Both the position numbers and the translations under genes were made by a program. Below are positions 1 through 7,800 of a stretch of DNA of 64,000 nucleotides, piece by piece. The notes beneath the pieces were generated by a model. The model made no database searches, had not been told where the DNA came from, and saw only the letters and a program-made list of their open reading frames with translations. The stretch comes from Labilithrix sp. GTDB lineage: Bacteria; Myxococcota; Polyangia; Polyangiales; Polyangiaceae. Within the stretch, counting starts at the first letter, position 1. Each line of letters begins with the position of its first letter. The DNA lies in NCBI GenBank assembly GCA_028287035.1, contig JAQBQL010000259.1, positions 1 to 64,000 of the forward strand, in the 5' to 3' direction.

Positions 1-372
1 GCCGCGAGCACCGCCGCCGCCGCCGCGAACGCCGCCGCGAACGCCGTCACGAACGCGGTGAGCTCCGGCGCCACCATCGGCCTGAAGAGCGGCGAGGAGT
101 GGGGCGCGTCGTGCGACACCATCACGCTCGACAGCGAGTGCGGCGGCTTCGTCGTCACCGACCCCGCGAAGAGGGCGAAGGCCGCCCAGGTGATGACCAG
201 CTTCTGCAAGAAGGGCACGATCGCCACCACGTGTCCCGCGAGCGGCATCGTCGCGACCTGCCGGAGCGGCAAGGACATGGTGAACTACTATTACAGCTCC
301 GGGCCGAAGGCCTACGACGCGACCTCCGCGAAGGCCGCGTGCGCGAAGAACCACGGCCGCATCGTGGACTGA
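1..372 (+). CDS. Secreted Cys-containing hypothetical protein, 5' truncated
   Basis: The frame is open from the first base of the window, so the true start lies upstream; the first in-frame start-like codon is GTG at 58. The visible 123 residues begin with an Ala/Asn-rich low-complexity stretch followed by a compact domain with six cysteines, consistent with disulfides in an exported protein. It ends at a TGA at 370-372. No known family is recognised. The next gene starts 171 bases downstream on the same strand and encodes a lipoprotein, so an envelope or extracellular setting is plausible, but this is inference only. Confidence 0.6.
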   Translation, partial: AASTAAAAANAAANAVTNAVSSGATIGLKSGEEWGASCDTITLDSECGGFVVTDPAKRAKAAQVMTSFCKKGTIATTCPASGIVATCRSGKDMVNYYYSSGPKAYDATSAKAACAKNHGRIVD

Positions 373-543
373 GCAGACGCACCAGAACGCCACGGAAGGC
401 GCCAGCGCCACGCGTGGAGCGCCGGCGAGGCGCCCGGGAAATACGCCATTTCAGGGGCGCGATGGCCCGCGGCGGGCCGGCGCGCGATGCCGGTCTCGGG
501 CTTGCACGAGAGGTCGCCTCACCCTCGACCGGAGAACGACCGC

Positions 544-990
544 ATGCTCTCGAGACTGATGGCTCTCACCACCGCTGCTTCCCTCGTCCTCGGCAGCGTC
601 GGCTGCGGCAAGAGCGACCCGCCGGCGCCGGTGGACGACACGCGCACGGGCGCGACCCAGGTCAACAACGGCGCCGTGCAGCCGCAGGCGAAGGGCATGT
701 CGACGGGCACCAAGGTGGTCCTCCTCGCGGGCGCGGCAGCAACCTACTACCTGTACAAGAAGCACCAGAACGCAGCCGCGGCGACAGGGCCGGACGGCCA
801 GTACTACCTGTCGAAGAACGGCCGCGTGTACTACCGCGACGCCGACCACCGCGCCCACTGGGTGACGCCGCCCGCCGAGGGCATCTCCGTGCCCGAGTCA
901 GAGGCGAGCGCCTACAGCCAGTTCCAGGGGTTCAACGGACGCTCCGAGGGCCGCGATCTCGCCGGCCTCGGTAGCGACTCGAACGACTGA
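544..990 (+). CDS. Small lipoprotein, 148 aa, unknown function
   Basis: I start at ATG 544 rather than the in-frame ATG 487. Codon 544 has a GGAG ribosome site about ten bases upstream and gives a textbook lipoprotein signal, MLSRLMALTTAASLVLGSVGC, with Cys21 as the lipidated residue. A second hydrophobic patch (VVLLAGAAATYYLYK) lies near residues 58-72. The C-terminal half is rich in Tyr and charged residues (DGQYYLSKNGRVYYRD), suggesting beta structure. No family is recognised. It is followed after 33 bases by a small soluble protein on the same strand, probably in the same transcript. Confidence 0.7.
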   Translation: MLSRLMALTTAASLVLGSVGCGKSDPPAPVDDTRTGATQVNNGAVQPQAKGMSTGTKVVLLAGAAATYYLYKKHQNAAAATGPDGQYYLSKNGRVYYRDADHRAHWVTPPAEGISVPESEASAYSQFQGFNGRSEGRDLAGLGSDSND

Positions 991-1023
991 CCACTTCTGG
1001 ACAACCAAGGAAAGCAGGACACC

Positions 1024-1281
1024 ATGGGCGCACTCGACGGACTCCTCGATCAGGTCACGAAGGCAATCTCGAAGCACGCATCGGACAACAACCACGACGC
1101 GGGTAACCTGCTCGCGCACGTGACGGATCTGTTCGGCAAGCACTCGGGCGGCGGGGCGCAGAACCCGAAGCCGGCGAGCCAGGATCCCTACGGTGACCCG
1201 GCCGACCAGGCCGGATCCGCTCCGCGGAACGTGAAGCCCGCCAGCCAGGATCCGTACGGCGACCCCGCCGATCAGAAGTGA
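1024..1281 (+). CDS. Small protein with duplicated KPASQDPYGDPADQ motif, 85 aa
   Basis: This short protein has a helical N-terminal half (GALDGLLDQVTKAISKHA) and a C-terminal half made of two near-identical copies of KPASQDPYGDPADQ separated by a short linker. The duplication is visible in the DNA with mostly silent differences, so it is kept at the protein level. An AAGGA ribosome site precedes the ATG. There is no signal peptide. It lies 33 bases after the lipoprotein gene and is probably co-transcribed. No known family is recognised; the repeat looks disordered and could be a binding tail. Confidence 0.6.
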   Translation: MGALDGLLDQVTKAISKHASDNNHDAGNLLAHVTDLFGKHSGGGAQNPKPASQDPYGDPADQAGSAPRNVKPASQDPYGDPADQK

Positions 1282-1313
1282 GCCGCTGATCGGACCGCGG
1301 TGCTCGGGACCGG

Positions 1314-1865
1314 CTACTCCCAGTCGATCACGAGCACCGTGCGGTTCGACGTCGTCCACGAGCACTCGGTGAGCTGCGCGTGCACGCTCGTCGCGCCGGC
1401 GACCTCGACGAGCCGCTCGAAGAAGCCCATGGTCTGGTACGAGGCGGCCTCCTCGGCCCTCGCGCCCATGTGGTAGTGGATGATGATCTCGGCCCGGCCG
1501 GGCGCGAGCGCCGGGATCTCGATGGCCTCGAAATCGAAGTACGTCGCGCGCTGCACGCGGAACCGCATCATCGTGTCGACGGGGTCGCCCGGCGCCACCA
1601 GGCTCGGTGACGCCGCGGAGAGCGCGTCGACCGACAGCCGCCCCCACATCCGGACGGCCTCGAGGCTGCCGCCGCCGATCTCGGCCAGGATCGCGTTGCC
1701 GAAGCGCTCGAACGTCTCCATGGGATACCAGTCGAGCGGCTCGACCTTCGCGCGCAGGTAATACATGTCCTCGCGTGGAACGTGGATCGACCAGTCCATG
1801 TCCTTACGGCTACGCATCATGCGTACGTAGTCGGCGAACAGGATCCCCTTCACATTGCGCGTCAC
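1314..1865 (-). CDS. Candidate TIGR02265/DUF2378-type myxobacterial protein
   Basis: This 183-residue cytosolic protein has no signal peptide. Its opening (VKGILFADYVRMMRS), the central DWYPMETFERFGNAIL block and the overall length resemble the Myxococcota-restricted paralogous family TIGR02265 (DUF2378), whose biochemical role is unknown. I recognise this by pattern only, so the family name is tentative. The gene converges with the small repeat protein ending at 1281. The 128 bases upstream (1866-1993) contain no gene and should hold its promoter, although no convincing -35/-10 pair is visible. Confidence 0.55.
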   Translation of the reverse strand: MTRNVKGILFADYVRMMRSRKDMDWSIHVPREDMYYLRAKVEPLDWYPMETFERFGNAILAEIGGGSLEAVRMWGRLSVDALSAASPSLVAPGDPVDTMMRFRVQRATYFDFEAIEIPALAPGRAEIIIHYHMGARAEEAASYQTMGFFERLVEVAGATSVHAQLTECSWTTSNRTVLVIDWE

Positions 1866-1993
1866 GTAGATCCCACAACGCTACAGGATCGAGGGGGCTC
1901 CGCGCATCAGTGACCCGCAAAGAGGGGGGCGCGTGTAGGGGCGTACTCCCGGAGGGGAATGCCTTGGAGCGTCGTCATCCAAGTGGCCGCCGA

Positions 1994-2497
1994 TCAGGAA
2001 TCGAGCAAGGTGACGACGCGCCGCGCGGTCTCTTCCACCGAGCCCTCGGACCGGACGCGAAGGACGCCCTCCTCGTGCCCTGGATCCTCGAACGTGGCGA
2101 GCTGGCTCGGGAGGAGCGACGCGGGCATGTACGCGTGGTGCCGCTCGCCGACGCGGGCGGCGAGCACTGCCGGGTCGACGGCAAGGAGCACGAGGGCGAC
2201 GCCGTCACGGCGCAAGGTCGCGCGCGCCGATCGCGTCAGCGCCGAGCACGCGACCACCCCGCCGTTGCCGGATTCGACCTGCGCGTCGATCCACGCGCGG
2301 ATGCGGGCGAGCCATGGCGCGCGATCGGAGTCGTCGAGCGGCGTGCCCGCGCGCATCTTCGCGACCGCGCCCGACGCGTGGAAGTCGTCGCCGTCGACGA
2401 ACGGCGCGCCGGTGAGCCGCGAGACCTCGCGCCCCACCACGGTCTTGCCGCTGCCGGACACGCCCATCAGGACCACCACGGGATGCATGCGCCTCAT
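1994..2497 (-). CDS. gntK: Gluconokinase
   Basis: This 167-residue cytosolic kinase phosphorylates D-gluconate to 6-phosphogluconate with ATP, feeding the pentose phosphate or Entner-Doudoroff routes. The P-loop GVSGSGKT lies just after the start, followed by the family-typical FVDGDDFHASGAVAKM and GTPLDDSDRAPWL segments. The later CSALTRSARATLR and ERHHAYMPASLL(P)SQL blocks are also characteristic. Length matches the GntK family. The start may be ATG 2497 or ATG 2488; an AGAAGG sits next to the former and about ten bases before the latter. It follows the membrane-protein gene by 20 bases in the same direction. Confidence 0.9.
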   Translation of the reverse strand: MRRMHPVVVLMGVSGSGKTVVGREVSRLTGAPFVDGDDFHASGAVAKMRAGTPLDDSDRAPWLARIRAWIDAQVESGNGGVVACSALTRSARATLRRDGVALVLLAVDPAVLAARVGERHHAYMPASLLPSQLATFEDPGHEEGVLRVRSEGSVEETARRVVTLLDS

Positions 2498-2517
2498 ACC
2501 TTCTGCTGGGACGAGGA

Positions 2518-3123
2518 TCACGAGGCCCTCGTACGACGGGTGACGAACGTGAAGAGAAGGAGGCCGAGCGACGACGCGGCGAACTGCATCACGACGAGCT
2601 GCTGCACCGTCGTCTGGAAGCCGTGCGGCGCGTGGTCGAGATGCCAGCGCACCTGCGTGATGCGGTACGCCGTGACGAGGAGGAGCGCGAGGACGAAGAC
2701 GCGCGCATCGAGCCCTCGCGCGCACGCCCAGATGAGGATCAGCGTGGCCAGCACCGACGTCGCATCGTTCACGAGCTGGAGCGGCCCTTCGGACAGCCAT
2801 GGCACCTCGGGCACGAAGCGCTGCCGCACGACGAGGTGCACCAGCGCGACGCCGGCGGCAGCGCCGATCGCTTGACCGACGAGCGTGCTGCGCCCGGGCG
2901 CGGCGCTCCGGCGCGACGTGAGGAGGAGCACCATGACCGCGACCCCGGTGAGGAGCGCGTTGACGCCGAGCGCAACGAGCGTCGCTCCTTCCGAGATCCG
3001 CTCGAAGGCGATGCCGCCGCTCGTCGCGAGGCCGAGGACGAATCCACTGCCCAGCGCGGCGGCCCGGTGCGCGAAGCGGGTGGTCAACCCCGGAACCTTG
3101 CCGCCGTTCCCCGCGGCGTTCAA
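2518..3123 (-). CDS. Integral membrane protein, about six TM segments
   Basis: This 201-residue protein alternates hydrophobic stretches and short polar loops through nearly its whole length, for example FVLGLATSGGIAF, LGVNALLTGVAVMVLLLTS, AIGAAAGVALVHLVV, SVLATLILIWACA, ALLLVTAYRIT and LGLLLFTFV. That implies about six inner-membrane helices. I do not recognise a family. It lies 24 bases after the HEAT-like gene and 20 bases before gluconokinase on the same strand, so the three probably form one transcript. There is no evidence that it transports gluconate. Confidence 0.65.
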   Translation of the reverse strand: MNAAGNGGKVPGLTTRFAHRAAALGSGFVLGLATSGGIAFERISEGATLVALGVNALLTGVAVMVLLLTSRRSAAPGRSTLVGQAIGAAAGVALVHLVVRQRFVPEVPWLSEGPLQLVNDATSVLATLILIWACARGLDARVFVLALLLVTAYRITQVRWHLDHAPHGFQTTVQQLVVMQFAASSLGLLLFTFVTRRTRAS

Positions 3124-3146
3124 CGACTTTCCGGCGCGCCCCGAGC

Positions 3147-4616
3147 TCAGCGACGCGGCGGGGCCACCCGGGTCGGAGGGTCGTCGCCCGGCTCCATCGC
3201 CTCGATCGGGGGGAGCGGCGTCGCGGCGGCGGCAGGCATGCTCGAGGGTCGACGCGGCGGAGGCTGCGGGATGAGCGAGCTCGGCGCGTTCGGGTCGAGC
3301 CCGATCTCGAGCATGCGCGCGCGCACCGTCTCGAGGGTGTCGCCGGGCCCGGTTCCCGCCGGCGTCGTCCGCCGCATCTCCTCGAACATCATGCTCGACG
3401 CCTCGATCGTGGGGGCCGACCCGAGCGACTCGGGGACCACCATCGACTGCAACGTGTCGTCGTGCGCCGCGGCTGCGGCAGGCGGCGAGACGTCGGCCGG
3501 CGCCGGCATCGGTGTATGATGCACGTACGGCCGCTGCGGCGCGGTCATCTTGCCGGCGGCGCGGCGACGCTTGCCCGCCGCGGCATCGGGAGCCGGCGCC
3601 GCCACGAGGCGTCGCTCGCCCGACGCCGCGTTGCCCAGGATCGTGGGCGGATCGCTCAGCGCAGCCTCGGCGCGTCCGAGCAGCAGACGCAGCGCATCCT
3701 CGACCTGGCGCGCGCCGCCCGGTCCGGACGCCACGCGGGGCCGCTGCGCCACGATGAGGGCGAGCACGCGCGGGTCGAGGCCAGGCGGCGTCCGCCCTTC
3801 GAGCACCTGCTCGGCGACGAGCTCGAGCTCCGCGTCGGCGAGCCGCTGCTCACCGAGGGCGACGAGCGCGCTCGAGGCCACGCGCGACTCGGGATCGGCG
3901 AGCATCGTCACGAGGCGGGCGCGGGCCTCCGGGACGTCGAGCTTCCGGAGCGCGAGGGCCGCGGCCGCGCGCACTGCTCCGTCGGCGTCCTGGGTGAAAC
4001 GGGTGATCACCAGGGCATCGGTGGGGACGCCCGCGTTCCCGAGCGCCGTCACGAGCGCGCACTTCTCTGGGGCCGACGAGGCGCGCAGGAGATCCCGTCG
4101 CAAGGCGTCGGAGGCGCGCACCGCACCGTCGGCGTCGCCCGACGCGAACGCCTGGCCGGCCGCGGCGCCGAGGGCATACGCGCAGGCGGCCCGGATCTCG
4201 TGGGGCTCGCCTCGACTCTCCGCGTACACGCTCATGAGGAAGCGGAGCGTCGGCCCGTCGGGCGTCTCGACGATCGCGAGCCGCTGCACGAAGGTCACGA
4301 ACTGCCGGCCGTCGCGCCGGGCCACCGCGAGCGCGAGGAGCCGCCGGAGGACGACCTGCGCCTCGAAGCTTCCTGCGCCCGCGAGCAGATCGAGCACCAG
4401 CGTGCGCACGTCGTCGGTGACCCCCTCGTCCTCGAAGACCCGGCCGAGCGCCTCGCACTCCTGCGCGTTCAGCCGGAGGAGCACGAAGGCGGCGCTCCGC
4501 CACGCCAGCTCGGGACGTGCGCCGGGAGCGAGGGCCCGGACCCCGGCGGCGATGGAGCCGAGCGGCGACGGCAGGGCGAGCGGCGGCGGGGGCGTGTTCT
4601 GGGGGCGGTTTCGCAT
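3147..4616 (-). CDS. HEAT-repeat-like cytosolic protein with disordered tail
   Basis: The N-terminal 300 residues are a run of alpha-helical repeats of the HEAT/PBS-lyase type (for example DGAVRAAAALALRKLDVPEARARLVTML and ESRVASSALVALG), a fold used for protein-protein contact. The C-terminal 170 residues are rich in Pro, Ala and Thr and probably disordered. The ATG at 4616 is preferred because it opens on MRNRPQNTPPPP; a GTG at 4661 would add 15 residues, and neither has a good ribosome site. There is no signal peptide. Its partner is unknown. It heads a minus-strand group with the membrane protein and gntK. Confidence 0.65.
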   Translation of the reverse strand: MRNRPQNTPPPPLALPSPLGSIAAGVRALAPGARPELAWRSAAFVLLRLNAQECEALGRVFEDEGVTDDVRTLVLDLLAGAGSFEAQVVLRRLLALAVARRDGRQFVTFVQRLAIVETPDGPTLRFLMSVYAESRGEPHEIRAACAYALGAAAGQAFASGDADGAVRASDALRRDLLRASSAPEKCALVTALGNAGVPTDALVITRFTQDADGAVRAAAALALRKLDVPEARARLVTMLADPESRVASSALVALGEQRLADAELELVAEQVLEGRTPPGLDPRVLALIVAQRPRVASGPGGARQVEDALRLLLGRAEAALSDPPTILGNAASGERRLVAAPAPDAAAGKRRRAAGKMTAPQRPYVHHTPMPAPADVSPPAAAAAHDDTLQSMVVPESLGSAPTIEASSMMFEEMRRTTPAGTGPGDTLETVRARMLEIGLDPNAPSSLIPQPPPRRPSSMPAAAATPLPPIEAMEPGDDPPTRVAPPRR

Positions 4617-4825
4617 GGGCCGGGGTGCGCGGGAGGCGGATGGACAGAGGTAAGACGGCACCTCCCCGGTGCGAGTCCCCCGAACTGTCTACCGACGGCC
4701 CCCTCGAAAGCTCCCCACAGAAAGTGACGGCCCGGCGACCTCCGCCCGGGCCGCCACCCGGATGACGCGCCCGAAGAGACGCCAGGCTCGCGGCATTCTT
4801 CATTTTTTTACGTCGCTCAGGGCGG

Positions 4826-4853
4826 TTGCCGCACCCCGGACCGTGCGGTAATC
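4826..4853 (+). promoter_or_regulatory. Candidate promoter for the ElbD-like gene
   Basis: TTGCCG (4826-4831) and GTAATC (4848-4853) are separated by 16 bases and end 12 bases before ATG 4866. This fits a sigma70-like promoter with a very short leader, since no Shine-Dalgarno sequence is visible before the ATG. The spacer overlaps a 6-bp inverted repeat, CCGCAC/GTGCGG, which could be an operator. The -10 match is poor, so this remains a suggestion. Confidence 0.3.
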
Positions 4854-4865
4854 AAGCGTCCCCCC

Positions 4866-7800
4866 ATGACCGCCGAATCGCACGTGCCGCACGGAACGAA
4901 CGGGACCAACGGAGCGGCCGCCGCCGCAACGCCCATCCCCACGCTCGACGTCCGTACCCAGCTCGAGGGCTCCCGCCTCCTCATCCTCGGTGGCACCGGC
5001 TTCCTCGGGAAGATCTTCTGGGTGATGATGCTCGCCCGCTACCCGAGCATCGGCCGCATCTATCTCCTCGTCCGCGCCAGCAAGACGAAGACGAGCGAGC
5101 AGCGCTTCTGGGCGGAGGTGGCGACGAGCGAGTGCCTCGACCCCCTGCGCGCGCAGCACGGCGACCAGTTCGAGGCGTTCCTGAAGCAGCGGATCGTCCC
5201 CATCAACGGCGACGTCGGCCTGCCCAACTGCGGGATCGACTCCGCGCTGCTCGCCGAGCTGAAGGGCACCATCGACGCGGTCGTCAACGTGGCCGGCGTC
5301 GTCGACTTCAACCCGCCGCTCGACGAGGCGCTCGATACCAACGCGTTCGGCGCGCAGAACCTCGTCGAGCTGTCGAAGGCGCTCGGCAACGCGCCGCTCA
5401 TGCACACGTCGACCTGCTACGTCGTCGGCAACCGCAAGGGCCTCATCATGGAGGAGAAGCCCGGGTCGGTGCACCCCTTCCCTCGCTCCGAGGAGCTCGG
5501 CGCCGAGCTCTGGAACCCGAAGCGCGAGATCGACGACTGCCTCGACCTCATCGCCCAGGCGAAGAGCCGCGCCGAGGACGCGTTCCGGCAGAGCGAGTTC
5601 ATGGAGCGCGCGAAGAAGAACCTCCTGCGCCGCGGCGAGCCCACCATCGGCAAGCCCCTCGAGGCGGAGCTGAAGACGGTCAAGCGCAAGTACGTGAGCG
5701 ACCGGCTCGTCGAGGCCGGCCTCGAGCGCGCCACGCACTGGGGCTGGCCCAACATCTCCACGTACACGAAGAGCATCGGCGAGCAGATCATCGCGAGCTC
5801 CGGCATCCCGTACACGGTGGCGCGGCCGGCGTGCTGCGAGAGCACGATCGAGTTCCCCTTCCCCGGCTGGAACGAGGGCATCGGCACCTCGGCGCCGATC
5901 ATCTTCCTCGTCATGAAGGGGCACCACCAGATCCTCGGCAGGGACGCGATCCTCGACTTCATCCCGGCCGACATCGTCTGCGCAGGCATGATCCTGACGC
6001 TGGTCGAGCTCCTCGAGGGGACCGCGAAGCCGACCTACCAGTACGGCGCGAGCGACGTGAACCCGGCGACGAGCGAGCGGTTCGGCGAGCTCATCGGCCT
6101 CTACAAGCGCAAGTACTACCAGCGCACCGGCAAGGGTAATCCCTTCGTCAACTTCATCCAGCAGCACATGGAGCCGGCGGTCGTCGACCGCGAGCGGTTC
6201 CAGCGCGTCGGCCCGGGCGCGATCGCGAAGGCCTCGAAGGTCGTCGCGCGCGTCCTGAAATCGGCGCCGGGCCCGGCCGCGGCGATCGGCAAGCCCGCGG
6301 GCAAGGCGCTCGAGGCGTTCGCCCGCCAGGACGAGAAGATCGACTTCATCCTGACGCTCTTCGCGCCCTTCACGCTCGACCAGAAGGGCCCCTTCTCCTG
6401 CGCCAACACGCACGCGGCATACGCGCGGCTGTCGAGCGAGGATCGCGCGCGCCTCCCCTGGTATCCCGAGAAGATCGACTGGGCCGACTACTGGATGAAC
6501 CAGCACATGCCCGCCATGGAGAAGCGCGTTCTTCCGTGGATGGACGAGAAGTACAAGAAGGAGCTCGCGCCGCTCCGCTCGCACGAGACGCTCGCGTCGC
6601 TCGTCGACCAGATGGCGGAGCGTCACGAGCACGCGGTCGCGTTCGGACGCGTCGAGGACGACGGCATCGCGCGCACCACCTTCGCCGACGTGCGCACCCG
6701 CGCCGATGCGGTCGCGGCGCGCCTGGCGGCGCTCGGCGTGAAGAAGGGAGAGCGCGTCGTGCTCTCTGCCCACAACCATCCGGACTGGCCGATTGCCTTC
6801 TTCGGTATCGTTCGCGCCGGCGCCACCTGCGTGCCCGTCGATCCCGCGCTCGAGCCGTCGTCCTTCGTGAACGTGGTCCGCGAGAGCGAGGCCCGCGTCG
6901 TCGTGTGGGACGCGAAGGTCGAGGCCGCGGTCGGCGACGCGGTGCGCGGCATGGGCGCCGGCGCGATCCTGACGCCGGCGCTCGGCGTGCTCACCGACGC
7001 CCTCCCCCAGGAAGGGGATCCCGCGTCCCTCGCGCGCCCCGCGGTGGACGTCTACGAGGACGACATCGCGAGCCTCATCTACACGAGCGGGACCACCGGC
7101 AAGCCGAAGGGCGTGCGGCTCTCGCACTCGAACTTCACGTCGATCATCGCCGCCCTCGCCCCGCTGTTCCCGCTGAACGGCGGAGACCGGGTGCTCAGCG
7201 TCCTGCCGCTCCACCACACGTTCGAGTTCACCGCGGGCCTCGTCCTGCCGTTCTCGCGTGGCGCGCGCGTCGTGTACCTCGACGAGCTGAAGGGCGACCG
7301 CGTCTCCCACGCGCTCAAGCTGTCACGTGCGACGGCGATGGTGGGCGTGCCGGCGGTGTGGCAGCTCCTCGAGCGCCGCATCCTCTCGCAGGTGTCCGCG
7401 AAGGGCCCGGTCGCCGAGAAGGCGTTCGACCTCGCGGCGGAGCTCAATCGCAAGCTCGGAAAGAGCACCGGCATCGACCTCGGCAAGCTGCTGTTCGGGC
7501 CGGTGCACGAGGGGCTCGGCGGCAGCATCAAGTACCTCATCTCGGGCGGCGCGGCGCTTCCGAAGGACACCGCGGATCTCTTCGCGGGCCTCGGCTTCAA
7601 GCTGACCGAGGGCTACGGCCTCACCGAGGCCTCGCCGGTGCTCACCGTCGCGAAGGCGGGCTCCGCCGCGGGCCAGGTCGGCAAGCCGATCCCCGGCGTC
7701 AGCATCAAGATCGACGCGCCCGACGAGCACGGCGTGGGCGAGGTGCTCGCGCGCGGCGCGAACGTGATGACCGGCTACACCGACGAGGAGGCCACGAAGG

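Noticed and set aside
4655..4720. tRNA-like string GGTGCGAGTCCC upstream of the ElbD-like gene
   Set aside because: It resembles a T-loop, but the flanking bases do not form the T stem and no acceptor or anticodon arms can be drawn.
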